Positions 10,791 to 23,217 are shown, counted from the stretch's first letter. The stretch is DNA of 64,000 nt from Misgurnus anguillicaudatus (GCF_027580225.2 NC_073354.2:6114001-6178000), one strand, 5' to 3'. Made by a program: numbers and translations. The notes: generated by a model not told the origin, from the letters alone.

Positions 10791-11600
10791 GTACGAGCGT
10801 TTTGCAGATTAAACATCGAATAAGTACAGGACTCCTCCTGTTCCGTGTCTATCAGGTGATGTGCAGCTGGCTTAAATTTTCTCGCAGCCTTTGATGGATT
10901 TGTTTTAACTTTATTACCTCTACACTTGTTCGCTAAGTGCCCTTTCTTGCCACAATTATGGCAGACTGTCTCTTTAAATTTGCACACATTTGCATAATGT
11001 GCTCCTCCGCACCTGTAACATTCTACTGTCTTTTCCTTTACAGGCTTACTGACATGTAACACATCACTTGCACCAGCACCTGTACTGCCATTCGCTTTCT
11101 GAATGTCTTTTGCATTGTTTGCTGCAGACTCCATTCCTTGCGCAATTTCCAGAGCTTTTCGCTGAGCAATCTACGTTGAATTACGTCATTATTAACTCCA
11201 CACACCAAGCGATCACGTAGCATATCCTCGAGTGTCAACCTGAACTCACAATGCTACGACAGCTGGCGGAGTTCAGCCACAAACTTAGAAATGGAATCAC
11301 CAGGCTTACGAAAATGACTGTGGAACTTAAAACGTTGCACTATCACTGAAGGTTTGGGGTTGTGGTGATTCTGGACGAGTGTAATTAAATCTTTGTATGG
11401 CAGCTCACCCGGCTTCCTTGGCGTCGCCAAATTCCTCATAAGTTTTAAGTCTTTGCTCCACAAACACTTAACAAGATAGAGCGCTTCTTATCTGCGTCCG
11501 CAATCTCATTTGCGTCGAAGAAATGCTCCAAGCGCTCCGCATATTCCAGCCAGTCACCATTTTCCTCCACAAACTCTCTGACTGTTCCGAACGTCGCCAT
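10763..11600 (-). pseudogene. gag: gag pseudogene of the gypsy element
   Basis: The start is taken at the ATG at 11600-11598, which opens a frame beginning Met-Ala-Thr-Phe-Gly soon after the putative primer-binding site. It reads as a capsid-like region, breaks by frameshift near 11447, meets a TAG near 11252, shifts frame again near 11150 and then runs into a nucleocapsid-like part. There, counted from the Met at 11134, two zinc knuckles are seen: C39-C42-H46-C51 (CX2CX3HX4C) and C58-C61-H66-C71 (canonical CX2CX4HX4C), followed by a Lys/Arg-rich stretch. Such proteins package element RNA into particles in the cytoplasm. The end at 10763 is a stop just before a frame change into protease. Confidence 0.88.
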
Positions 11601-11696
11601 TTTCCAGCAATATACTATCACGGATGCAGACCTTTTCAATTTCGGCAGTTGAAACAATACAGTGAGGGTTTTACTTTGCATCCTCGTCACCAAATA

Positions 11697-11838
11697 TGTA
11701 ATAACTGAGCAGCGTAAACAACACACAACTTTACTTGTACTTTTGCAATGCAGTCAACGTCACACACAGTGCAGGCTTTTTTCTCTTAAAGGGGAAGTGT
11801 TCACATTAACTCACAGGAACTCTTAAAGAAACACTACA
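11697..11838 (-). repeat. Probable 5' LTR and primer-binding region
   Basis: On the minus strand this segment starts TGTAGTG and ends TTATTACA, so it has the TG...CA ends of an LTR. It is followed at once (11694 downward) by TTGGTGACGAGGATGC, which is placed and looks like a gypsy primer-binding site. The gag start follows about 95 bases later. At 142 bp it would be a short LTR, and no second copy exists in the window, so the outer boundary is unproven. Confidence 0.45.
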
Positions 11839-11993
11839 TTAAATCACTTTATAACAATAGTGGTCTTGCAGTTAAAGATATGTGATTATTGGTGGGAGGA
11901 TACTGCTTGTTTTGCAGGACAGATGTTCTTGCACATATTAAAACAATTGAACTTAAATTCAAAGATGTGAAAATTGTGAAATTGCACAGACGT

Positions 11994-12411
11994 ACGCATC
12001 ACGAATGACTTTGAATGCTTGATGATTGTAAATGTCTTGCCTCTGTTTTAATCCTGAAAGCAAACTCATCACAGTCCTGCCAATCACAGGCATATGACAC
12101 TTGTTAGACATGTCAAAAAGACGCTTAATCATTTCACAGACACGAGAGTAAGTTGCTGCCAGGTTGGCAAGCCAAGCCTGTAGAGGATTCCCGTTGGAAT
12201 GCTACCCAGAAGATGTGGGGATGATCTCATCGACAAGCCCATTAACGGTTGTATTGTGCCCAGCCAGTTTAAAGCAGCCGGCTGCTCCCATGTTAGCTTT
12301 GGAAAGCACAGAAGAGAGGAACGTGCCAAAAGAGTGCCATGCCAACAGGATACCCAACAGATCTGCTTGCAGATACAAATCAATAAGGATCAGTATTGAT
12401 ATGAACAGCAT
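11994..12411 (-). pseudogene. Unidentified coding-like remnant
   Basis: On the minus strand a single frame runs from the ATG at 12411 to a TGA near 11994, about 139 codons, interrupted once by TAG near 12203. The context (Ser-Gly-stop-His-Ser-Asn-Gly) would fit a Trp codon mutated to a stop. The composition downstream of the stop is protein-like: NPLQAWLANLAATYSRVCEM, then a Lys/Arg-containing helical-looking stretch with FDMSNKC and LLSGLKQRQ. The N-terminal 25 residues are hydrophobic and may be intron or noise. A CAG near 12366 could be a splice acceptor, so this may be a decayed exon, or a retrocopy. I do not recognise the family. It lies about 150 bp from the gypsy 5' LTR. Confidence 0.35.
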
Positions 12412-14229
12412 GGAAAAGAATCCAAGGAAACAAGGAGGTCTTTTTAATTTTTAACATATTATTTTCTAAAGTTTGTATGCAAATATTTGTGTACTTGTTC
12501 ACTGTTGAAGAAACATACAAGACCTGTGATGTGTGAAGAAAACATTTTGTCATCATAAACACAATATTTAAAATGTCAAGATTTTCTTTATTCAACATGC
12601 CTAAGAAATGGAGACAAGGCAAGATAAATAAAAATTAAAAAATTAAATAAACATTAAGTCTAGACAGAGCGACCAGGATAGTCGCAGACATCTTGAAAAT
12701 GTCATTTCATCTACAGAAAGAATTTTTTGTAAAGCATTTATACTCCACATGTTTAGTGAACAAATGTAATCATCTAGTGAGAGTGTGAAGGTCTGTGTTT
12801 TATAAAAGTGTATTATCTGTAGGGTCAAAGGTGTCCATAGCTGAAGAAAGACTCAATAACACCGAGCTTTAGGTCAGGAGATGATTTGACTGCAGTAAAT
12901 GGCGATGGGTTTGAAAGCGTTGCATCTTGATTGCTTCTGAGCTGCAGGCTGAGACCGAAGCATTGATATGAACCCTGTCGGTCTCCGAGCGCCGGCCTCT
13001 GGGCTCATGTTATTTGCCTAATATGTTCTGCTGGAAATCCGCATTGTCTGAAACCATTGAACTGCGTAGAAAAGAGAGATCAATATAATACGTCTGGCAT
13101 CAGGCCAAAATGATCCTGACTATGCCAGAGATGGGCATTCGGATGCAGCCGTGCATATCGCCACATTTGTTTTTTTTGGACGGGTGGGGGAATAATTCAA
13201 ACGGGCGGCACGCCGACTAGGTCTGATGGGTTGGGTGCCACACAGGCTTGCAAATTGGCTTGGCGATCAGATGTGGATTTCCATTCAGCGGGAGAGATGA
13301 AGGAGGGCAAGCCGCACTAATTTCCCAAACCCGATGTGCTCGGGCCTGGGCTGCAGAGACCTTCATACAGCAGTCGGGTATACAAACCCGAAGAACAAAA
13401 TGATGTGCTTATTAAACAAACAAGACGTTTGTTTTATTACCATGTAATACGACAGTTTCAAGAAAAGCGAAACATTCTCGGTTATCCACCTCCTTTCCTA
13501 ATACGTTCTTTTCCTCTGGCGCTCCGGTGCTAATTGAATTCGTTACGCTAAAATCAAAGGCATTCAAATGACAGTTTAACAGCTGACCCTACTGTTTCTT
13601 CGCTCCAGACTTTCCAGTGTTGTGATGGACCGTGCACAGGCGCAGATGAATCCATCAGCAGGGGTTCTGTCAGAGCGAATCGCTGTGTGAATTCTCGTCC
13701 CCGCGTATTCACACATCCAGCGGACTCCCCGCAGTCACTCAGAGAGCCCCGCGGGAGAGCCAGATTAAAAATGACAATCACCGTGTGTGTGTCGCCGGAA
13801 ATGCAGGTGTCTTTGTTGAAAGATGCTCGCGCTACAAAAGCTTCTAATTATCTGCAGTTATTTTGTCAGTCGCTGGCGTGACGCGCTTCTCGTACCCTCC
13901 CTTCTTAGTTGGTGTCTTGGCTTTAACACATTTCGTGAAGTACTTGGAAGAAGAGGGATAAATGTGTGCGGTGATGTTTCTCTTAAACACATCAGTGTGT
14001 GCGTGTGTTGTTCTGGACTGTGGTGCAAATCATCTATCATAAATTGTTGTTATATGGTTAACAGGATCTTTTTTGTTTTTTTCCTGAACAGTTAAACAGT
14101 CTTTACACCGCAGGCACAACACGGAGATACAGTATGAAGTGACATTTATATCATGACACAGACGGTTTTTCACACAGACTTTTTAATGCTGCACAGAAAC
14201 AATGAAGATGTAAACTGGTATATACTGCA
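12412..14229. other. Single-copy-looking DNA, no gene recognised
   Basis: Higher-complexity sequence without a recognised transposon between 12.65 and 14.1 kb. Short frames on both strands overlap each other and lack known motifs. Bases 13540-13900 are relatively GC- and CpG-rich for the window and could be a regulatory or exonic region, but nothing specific is visible. Confidence 0.3.
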
Positions 14230-14745
14230 CACTGTAAAAAAAATCAGTAAAAAAAAAATAAAATTCCAGCAGCTGGGGTGCCTGAAAACTACCGTAAAAT
14301 AGCAGGCACAATAAATGACAGAAGTTTTCTGTAATACAAAAATACATGTTTTTCTTTAATTTTAGATTATTAAAAAATCCGTAAAAAATGTAAAATTCCA
14401 GCAGCTGGGGTGCCGGAAAAATACCGTAAAATGGCAGGCACAATAAAATACAGAAATTTTCCGTCATACAAAAATACATTTTTTCTGTAATTTTTATATT
14501 ATTAAAAAACACAGTAAAAATTATAATTCCAGCAGCTGGGATGCTGGAAAATACCGTAAAATAGCAGGCACAATAAATTACAGAAATTTTCCGTCATACA
14601 AAAATCTGTAATTTTACATAATCTGTAAAAAATGTAAAATTCCAGTAGTTGGGGTGCCGGAAAAATACAGTAAAATAACGGGCACAATAAATTACATAAT
14701 TTTTCCGTAATACACAAATATAGTTTTTTCTGTAATTTTACATCA
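14230..14745. repeat. Tandem repeat, 4 units of 113-132 bp
   Basis: ATTCCAGCAGCTGGGGTG or a close variant recurs at 14263, 14395, 14526 and 14639. Each unit continues with a ACCGTAAAATAGCAGGCACA-like run, then an AT-rich part. The fourth unit is shorter and more diverged. Minus-strand frames through the array encode repetitive Phe/Tyr-rich peptides and are artefacts. Confidence 0.85.
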
Positions 14746-15719
14746 AAATAAAAAGCTGAAAATGTGTGGCAGAAGATGTACCGAGATGTACAAAGATTGG
14801 CATGACAACAGCAAAGATTGATGCAGGATTTAATTGACACAATCACACAGATTAAATATATTTCCCCCAAATTTAATTAATTGCTTATTTAATTTTTTGC
14901 CAAATCCGATACTGGGCAGCAGCAGTCTTTGAGAGAGGGCCTCGGCTACTATTAATTGAGGTATTTTAAACTTTTTAAGCAAAACCAGAAAAATACACAA
15001 CATCACAACATCTTAGAAAGTTTTGCAAATGTTCACAGTATTGTAATGCTAACCATTCATCACAAATCTACATAACCCAATCTATTTTTTTTGTGAAATT
15101 TTTTATTAAATTTGGCAATAATTTGACAATAAATAATAGGGGAGAGAAGGGCACAAAATAACGCTATTTGGCTTTATCATTCAAAAAATATTTAAGTCAT
15201 ATAAATAGATTTTTTGGGTTGCACTCTCTGCAAAAGAGAGTTATTTCCCCTGATATTGTATTATGACACAGTTATCATTTTAATGAATAGTATTTACATT
15301 GTTTTAATTATCATTGTATACCTGAGGCTTCATGTGTGACAACTAACCCCGCTGTGCAAAAATGTTTTCAATCCCAGCTATCAGTTACGAGGAGTTGCTG
15401 ACATGTTTCAAAATGGTGTTATGTTTTAGGTAACTGTGATTAAAATAATATTAGGTTGGAGTTGGTGACTTACACACCCAACTCAGAAAAAAAGATGAAG
15501 AAATTTACGTTCTCTTTGTTCAATATCTTAACTAAAACACATCAAAACTTTTCACAAATTCACAGGAGATCTTCTGACAGTAAAGACCAAAAGCACAGAT
15601 TGCTCAGCCCTTTATAAATATGTAAAGTAGCTGCGTTACAATTAACCCCACGTTAGTTTGTGTCCCGCTTATCCCTACTCTTAGCTCCATTTAGAAACAT
15701 TACATAGACATTTACCATG
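14746..15719. other. AT-rich spacer
   Basis: No gene, transposon boundary or RNA recognised. Two AACTAACCCC/AATTAACCCCAC stretches at 15341 and 15640 look like decayed interspersed repeat but cannot be delimited. Confidence 0.3.
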
Positions 15720-16913
15720 TTAACCCTCATAAGCTCCTAAAAATGACCCCAGAAATTAAAAGAGTGATTACAAAAAATATATACATTTTTAATTATACAA
15801 ATAATATATTTTTTGTTTACTCCCCATCTATACATTAATGCTATGTTTTGTGAGATATGAAGTACTTTTGTACCTGTTTACCACTCAATTCCTCAACTAC
15901 ACCATTAGCTTGCCTGTAAAATATCAAATTTCTTTATGAAAATTTCACATAAATTATGATCTAAATTTGATTTAAATTGTTTTTAGATATGGATCTAGAT
16001 GTTATGTGTTGAATTCGGCCATTTGGTGTTTAGAAAAGACATAAAAGAATTACAGTTTAGGAAATAAATCATATTGACCAGCAGAGGCCCAAAGAGACCC
16101 ATTCATTTCACTGGATGTGGCCAACTGCTCAACATCAGTACTTTAGTGATACATTTTGTGAATTTATGTTTATATAAACATTAGAAAGGACATTAAAAAT
16201 AAATATTATTTCAAATAGTAGTTTTTTCAAATAGATGCATTTTGAAATGTCTGTTTTTACAAAATGCCACAGAAATTTGACTGAATGTAAGTGTCTGTGT
16301 ACGTGTGTGCACGTGCATGTGTGTTTGTGTCTTTATGTGTGTGTCTGTGTCTTAATGTGTGTGTAAGTTAAAGTTTTACTGTGACTTTGTGTGTGTGAGT
16401 CTGTGTGTTTATGCGCATGCGTGTGTGTTTGCGCGCATGTGTGTGTGAGCATTAGAGCCCATCAATTTACATCTTTGTTTTGCATCTGTGGCTGTTTTTT
16501 GCCAAATTCTATAAAAAATGCTTTACCTTTGTATGTTTGTGTGTGTCTGTTTGTGTGTGTGTGATTGAGCATGTCTTTTCTATATTGCATTTGTGCTCTA
16601 GTACCAGGCCTACTTTTCTGTGTGGAAATTTTCAAATTTATTCTAGATGCATTGATTTTTTTTGACAAATAAAAAGAAAAAAAAAGATTTTTTGCATTTC
16701 CCATTCATTTCAATTGGGGTCATTTTTACCCTCAAAGGGTCTCTTTTTGTAATTTTTTAAACACCTCTTTAGAATCAAGCCCAGTTTTTTATATGAATCT
16801 TTACAGATAATCTGAAAAAGTCACAAAATCTTATTCCACTGTGATGAAGGAAACCATGTTTTTTTAACTAAAGAAAAGTGGCATATTGACCCCAAGGGAC
16901 TTATTAGGGTTAA
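15720..16913. mobile_element. piggyBac-like element, copy 1
   Basis: TTAA at 15720-15723 is followed by CCCTCATAAGC, and the right end reads GGGACTTATTAGGG followed by TTAA at 16910-16913. A CCCT terminus next to TTAA is typical of piggyBac. The interior has TG-rich stretches (16295-16450) and a minus-strand 80-residue frame (16462-16704) that is partly shared with copy 2 at 57509-58520. No DDD transposase is recognisable, so it is non-autonomous. Confidence 0.72.
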
Positions 16914-17469
16914 AGTAATATAGAAGTCTCATAACTTATTAAAGCCTTATCCTAACTCACAATTTTTATAAATTGCACATTTCTTAATTTGACAGCCACA
17001 GACAAGCTATTGCTTCCTAAAAGCTGTTATTGTTTAGCATATGTTGAAAATGTAAAGAAATTAAGAGATTAGACCTTTGTACTTTTAAATTGAACGACTC
17101 AACCTGTTCACTTCAAAGCCCCCATATTGTCCACAACATGATTTCGAGACCCCCCCTCTTCGGTCACCCTTTATACCAAATAAAATTCAGTATAAAATAA
17201 AACAGCTTGGCATAACTAGACCGATGTATATCTTTTGCAAAAATAACACTAGGAAATATTGTGATTTCAAGTTTAATTTTTTATTCATTTTAAGTCGTTC
17301 TTGAAGTCCCATTGGAAATTTGTTGAGGCCCTCTAGTGGGTCCGAACCCCCATATGTGACAGCTAGCCATTAATATCATAAACTTTACAACGTATTGAAG
17401 AAATAAAACCTTTGGTTCTAGGTGGTAAGAATTTTTGCTCTGTCCACCACCTTTCATACCAGCGTATAA

Positions 17470-17598
17470 CTCAGTAGTAGAGCATTGCATTAGCAGCACA
17501 ACACGTCATGGGTTCGAAACCCAGGAAACACACATACTGATAAAATTGTAAACCTTGTAATGCACTTTGGATAAAAGCGTCTGCCAAATGCATATATA
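17470..17598 (+). mobile_element. tRNA-derived SINE
   Basis: The head resembles a tRNA: an A-box-like ATAACTCAGTAGTAGAGCA and a B-box-like GGGTTCGAAACCC about 30 bases later. The tail has CTTTGGATAAAAGCGTCTGC, a common fish SINE/LINE tail motif. RNA polymerase III promoter boxes are therefore present, but the copy need not be active. It is too diverged and extended to be a functional tRNA gene. Confidence 0.85.
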
Positions 17599-19785
17599 AT
17601 CCAAAAAAACCCCATAAAAACGCAATCCTTCCTTACCGTCTCCACAACTTTCCCATTGGCTTTCTGTAATCTGAGCTCCGGTTTGTCCCAGGGGAAATCA
17701 GTTTAACATTACTGTCAGTGTCGTCCTTGGAGGGCCACAGAATTGGGCCCCTACGCATATGCAGATGGCTAATGCAACGACACTAATTCACTCTCAGTGT
17801 CATGTGAAGTCTCCTGACGTGTCACTGGGGGAGAACAACGTTTGCCTACAGGAAGTAAAGCTCTTGTCCCCGGGATGAACGATACAATAGAATCACATCT
17901 TTTTCGGTCTTAACGCAGGGTTTCAGTGCTTTTTGGGAATTAGGGTGTGCGTCACTGATCGGAGACACCACGATTGAGGAAAGTCTTTGAAAGTTACAAG
18001 AAAAGACAAGGGCCCAGTGGTCTCTGTTGTTCTCTACACTGAAGATTACAGCTGTGGTAAAGATAGATGTTAAAACCTATGGGGGGCGCTAGAGTACATC
18101 ATTTGAGTTAGGAGACAAATCTAGCTAAACTGTAGATATAGTTTGTACAGTATCATAGCATGAAGACACACAGTAACACACACGCACATAAATCATCTTG
18201 TTTTTTCTGGTTTGCTCTCTTATAATCAAACTCTGTATCGGCCGTCGTCAGGTGAGGAGTTTCTCTCTCACACAAAAACATAACTTTTTGTATTTTTTTA
18301 AATGTATTTATGCATATGTATATATTTTTATGAAATGGTGATTTTGCTTTCTGTGCTATATGTCTGTTCTGTTGCTTTTTACACTTAAACTCACTTAGAA
18401 AATTACACTTTTTTTAAAATCATACATAAAATCTTTATATAATATAATACAATGCAATAAAACTTAATACATACAATAATCTTTTTAAACATGTGATCTG
18501 CTGTCTGAAACACCTACTCTTTCTAGATCTGGGAGTGGTATAGTTAAATAAAGATGTAAAATGTTTTTCTATTTTAGTTGGTTGAGTTAGTGTATCTGCA
18601 CAAGCTGAAACACTACTATTCATAACTATTCATAAACCATCATAATTAAACTTTTTTTTGATAGCATCAATTTGGCCTTATGGGCCATATTTTAGAAAAT
18701 ATTTCACACTTTCACTAAGTTTAATTTGCCTACAACTGTTGGATTTGTAATTTTTTTTCTAAATCATTTATTTTTACAACCATCAAATGTCATTGCAAAA
18801 TTATGTAGTTAGATAAAATTCTGGTGGAAATGACAATTCAAACATTTCTTTAAAAAAATGACGGACTGCTTTGTCTTACTAAGGTTAATCTTGTATCGAG
18901 CATTTTATTTAATAATATTTTCATCCCTTTTGAATAATTTGACAAAATTACAGCCTGATTGAAAATGACACACAATAAACTTTGCTGTTCACAGAGGGTA
19001 TTTACTGTGAATTTTGTTGTCCTTAAACATCACATATCTCATACTTCATCGCAAGCATGTACTGCTTTGTAAATAGTAACTCATGAACTTTTTATGTTGG
19101 TCAAGGTGGAAAAGTCATAACTGTACATTTTTGTAAAATTGATGTACATAATTTGCATATAATACATGTTGAAATGTCATTTGTTTGATTCTGTTGAATA
19201 GTCAATGAATTATTTTATAATGGGTTTTCATTTAGTTAAGACTAAAAGTTTCAGGAAACAAAAAAAAAAAAAATGTAAAAGTATTTTGAAAGTAGCAATA
19301 CTAAATAATAAGGCATAGTAAAAACCTCCACAAAAAAGTTTTAATGTGACTGTAAAAAAATAAAAAAGTTAATATCTATTACTTTAAATAAAATGTACTA
19401 GCCATGCCTAAAAACAGCTTTACACTATATGGGTTTAAATGTAAGTCATCTGAAAACTTACATCTGATATAAAGAAATGATTGCAGATGGGATTGTGTGG
19501 TCCTGTAGAAGATGTAGTGAAGGTGTGAGCGTGTCGTTCTGGACTCGTGGAGTTCTTCTCTTATTTAAGATGAAAAGGAGGATGTGAAGCAGAACGCATG
19601 CGGCTCCCAGAAGAGAGCCGCTCCTCTACCATCATTTGATCTCATATTGTAATCCCAGGTGTTTTGAATAATTTATGGAATATGGCTTCTCGTTAAACAG
19701 TAATTTATATGTGTCGCACAGAATAGATTCTGCAGCCATACACATGTAAATAATACAAGCAAAAATACTTGTGAGGGAATTTGAT
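17599..19785. other. AT-rich spacer, no gene recognised
   Basis: Low-complexity A/T-rich DNA with only short overlapping frames. Bases 17640-18060 are less AT-rich and single-copy-looking. Nothing else can be supported. Confidence 0.3.
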
Positions 19786-19834
19786 AATAATAATAATATC
19801 AATAATAATAATAATAAAAATAATAATAACAATT
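19786..19834. repeat. (AAT)n trinucleotide microsatellite
   Basis: Imperfect AAT/AATAAT units with one ATC and one AAA variant. The Leu-rich minus-strand frame across it is an artefact. Confidence 0.9.
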
Positions 19835-20396
19835 AATTTTGCATGGGTCAGGACACACACATAGTTTGTAGTTAACTTAAAAATTCAAATATGCTTAATG
19901 TTATCATGAATTAAATGCTATGCATTATGCATAATCATCAGGTTTAGATAGTTGAATGTATAACGTGTATGTATATAACATCTCAGAATGAATCATTTAT
20001 ACTTTTGTCAATGTACTTTGCTTGTTCTGCTTTTAAGTGATTGATGCACAAAGAAGAGAATGAACAGAAATCAGAGCGGATTTACTGCAGCAATTAACAG
20101 TGTGAGACGGCACAGTTTTCATACAGGAAGTTGATGGGCTCTCACAGGAAGATGGGGTGCAGGTACAGGGTGTGATGTGAGGACGAAAACACCAACCCTC
20201 CCAGTAGGGCCATGTGAAAAACATTTTCACCATCTACTTGTTTTCTTTCTTTTAAAAGAAGCTGTTGATGACTTTTCACAGTCATGAGGATGAGAGAAGA
20301 TGTACATGTGTTTGTAATTGTTTTCTTGATGTTCATTAGTGGCATCTCTGCTATAATAAGCTCTAGTTCCCCCTCAACAGAGACTAAACTACAAAA

Positions 20397-22128
20397 ATAT
20401 ATTCTATTCTGTTCTATTTTATGTCTATTTCATGTCTATTCTATTCTATTTTATGTCTATTTCATCTCTACTCTATTCTATTTTATGTCTATTTTATGTC
20501 TATTACATGTCTATTCTATTCTATTTTATGTCTATTTCATCTCTACTCTACTCTATTCTATTTTATGTCTATTTTATTCTATTTTATGTCTATTCCATGT
20601 CTATTCTATTCTATTTTATGTCTATTTCATCTCTACTCTACTCTATTCTATTTTATGTCTATTTTATTCTAGCTTATGTCTATTCCATGTCTATTCTATT
20701 CTATTTTATGTCTATTTCATGTCTATAATATTCTATTCTATTTTATGTCTAATCTATTCTATTTAGGTCTATTTTATGTCTATTCCATGTCTATTCTATT
20801 TTATGTCTATTCTATTCTATTTTATTCTGTTCTGTTCTATTGTACTTTATGTCTATTCTATTTTATGTTATTCTGTTCTGTTCTATTCTATTTTATGTCT
20901 AATCTATTCTATTTCATGTCTATTTTATGTCTAATCTATTCTATTTTATGTCTATTCTATTCTATTGTACTTTATGTCTTTTCTATTCTATTTTATGTCT
21001 ATTCTATTCAATCTTATGTCTAATCTATTCTATTTTATGTCTATTCTATTCTATTCTATTCTATCTTATCATTTCTATTTTATGTCTATTATTCTATTCT
21101 ATTCTATTCTATTCTATTCTATGTCTATTCTATTCTATTCTATTCTATTCTATTCTATTCTATTCTATTCTATTCTATTTTATGTCTAATATATTCTATT
21201 TTATGTCTATTCTATTCTTATTTATTCTATTCTATTCTATTTTATGTCTATTCTGTTCTATTTTATGTCTATTCTATTCTATTATATGTCTATTCTATTT
21301 CATGTCTATTCTGTTCTATTTTATGTTATTCTATTTCTATTCTATTCTATTCTATTCTATTCTATTCTATGTCTATTCTATGTCTATTCTATTCTATTCT
21401 ATTCTATTCTATTCTATTCTATTCTATTCTATTCTATGTCTAATCTATTCTATTTTATGTCTATTCTATTCTATTGTACTTTATGTCTTTTCTATTCTAT
21501 TTTATGTCTATTCTATTCAATCTTATGTCTAATCTATTCTATTTTATGTCTATTCTATTCTATTCTATTCTATTCTATTCTATTCTATTCTATTCTATTC
21601 TTATCATTTCTATTTTATGTCTATTATTCTATTCTATTCTATTCTATTCTATTCTATTCTATTCTATTCTATTCTATTCTATTCTATGTCTATTCTATTC
21701 TATTCTATTCTATTTTATGTCTAATATATTCTATTTTATGTCTATTCTATTCTTATTTATTCTATTCTATTCTATTCTATTCTATTCTATTCTATTCTAT
21801 TCTATTCTATTCTATTCTATTCTATTCTATTCTATTCTGTTCTGTTCTGTTCTATTCTATTTTATGTCTATTCTGTTCTATTTTATGTCTATTCTATTCT
21901 ATTCTATTCTTCTCTATTCTATTCTATTATATGTCTTTTCTATTTCATGTCTATTCTGTTCTATTTTATGTTATTCTATTTTATGTTATTTTATTCTATT
22001 CCATTTTATGTCTATTCTGTTCTATTTTATGTCTATTCTATTTTGTTACTCTATTCTAATCTATTTTATGTATATTTTATTTATATTCTATTCTATATTA
22101 TGTCTATTCTATTTTATGTCTACACTGA
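20397..22128. repeat. ATTCT-type pentanucleotide array with TTTTATGTCT variants
   Basis: About 1.7 kb of CTATT units, repeatedly interrupted by the decamer-like variant TTTTATGTCT. Blocks of pure CTATT (for example 21070-21180 and 21560-21700) alternate with mixed blocks. The mixed block near 20929-21050 recurs at about 21439-21560, so a ~510-bp segment was duplicated inside the array. The unit lacks stop codons in one reading phase, which produces very long Phe/Tyr/Ser/Ile/Leu frames; they are not genes. Confidence 0.97.
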
Positions 22129-22435
22129 AAAAAGTCTAACATTGCTGTTGGTTTAATTGTATTTTCTAGTTGAAACAGTTAAAATGATTAGCTTTTTCAT
22201 TTAAAGTAAACATTTTAGTTTATATTTATGGTTGAATCCATATTTTTTTACATGGATACAATGATTTAGCAACGAAACATTCAATTAAATTTATCATTTG
22301 ATCAGAGCATTTTTATTAGATTAAGCATAATTTGCAAATGCACATTGTTGAGTTGGAGATCCCGCTTTTTGACCACCTGACCTGTTTAAAAAAGTCTGTT
22401 ACAGTTGAACCGTCTGTTGACCCTTACGAAAATTA

Positions 22436-22615
22436 ACCATGGTTTTACTACGGTTAAAACCAAAAAACCACTGTTACTATAGTAAAACCATGGTAACCAC
22501 AAAATTACCATGGTTTTGACAAACATGGTTTTCAAAAACCCCATGGTTAGTGTAGTAAAATCATGGTTTTGCTGATAGTAATCAATACACAAAAATGGTT
22601 ACTACACTTTTACCA
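22436..22615. repeat. ACCATGGTTTTAC palindromic interspersed repeat
   Basis: ACCATGGTTTTA and its inverse TAAAACCATGGT occur several times in both orientations within 180 bp, giving a region that can fold on itself. This resembles short fold-back repeats of fish genomes. Borders are uncertain and no target duplication was found. Confidence 0.6.
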
Positions 22616-23217
22616 CACTTTAAAAACATTTAGCCTAATTGATAACATTTATGTATTTTGATTGCACATAAAATTTCCATCCATTTGGATTACATACTTT
22701 TTATCTAAAGAAAACTAATAAACTTTATGTGATTGATATGTGTCAGTTGACTTTAATTCTGACAGATGTTGATATTTTAATGACAATTTTTGGTTACCCT
22801 TAAAGTGAACAGTGTTTACTTTGGTTGGGCTGTTGTAATATTGTAAACCAACAAGTCAAGAAAAATGTCACTGTGGTGTGATTTAATTACTAATCATTTT
22901 ATAAATATTTTGTAGTAGCAGCCTGTCTGACTAATATTATCTGGATTCATCCATGTTGGGTACCAGGATTGTATATAACTCAGGGTTTTCCTACAATAAC
23001 AACTAAAATAATTAATTTACTTTATCCTATACATATTAGTTTAATTAGTTTGTTCTAACTTAAAATAATTAGTTTGTTCCAACCTTTAAAAAGTGGTTGC
23101 ATAGATTTAAACTTTTCATATTAAAAGTAATTAAATTATTACTTTGAGTTAATGTTAAATATTGTGTGTGATTGATTACTTTTTTTTTTAAGTTGATCCA
23201 AGGTTTTTATTTTTTCA
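22616..23217. other. AT-rich spacer
   Basis: No recognisable feature. Contains several short TTAGTTTGTTC-like repeats around 23040-23080. Confidence 0.3.

Larger units (their letters stand above)
8459..11838 (-). mobile_element. Ty3/gypsy LTR retrotransposon, defective copy
   Basis: Read on the minus strand the order is probable 5' LTR, gag with two zinc knuckles, aspartic protease, reverse transcriptase, RNase H, integrase. That order (RT-RH before integrase) defines the Ty3/gypsy (Metaviridae) class. Domains resemble the 'K02A2.6-like' proteins often annotated in fish genomes. The copy is dead: several frameshifts, stop codons in gag, an internal deletion in reverse transcriptase near 10252 and another in integrase near 8740. 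No 3' LTR is found. The left edge is a short A-run (minus strand, near 8461-8467) directly against the satellite. Little can be said about the insertion target because only one end is intact. Confidence 0.93.

Noticed and set aside
14183..14870. Two minus-strand frames of 109 and 122 codons with repeated Cys/Phe/Leu-rich segments
   Set aside because: They follow the ~130-bp tandem repeat; the repetition in the peptide mirrors the DNA repeat.
17470..17540. Possible functional tRNA gene
   Set aside because: A- and B-box-like motifs exist, but the sequence continues into a SINE tail and the stems are not convincingly paired.
20284..22156. Very long plus-strand frames (up to 271 codons) of Phe/Tyr/Ser/Ile/Leu
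   Set aside because: They are translations of the CTATT array in stop-free phases, present in several frames at once.
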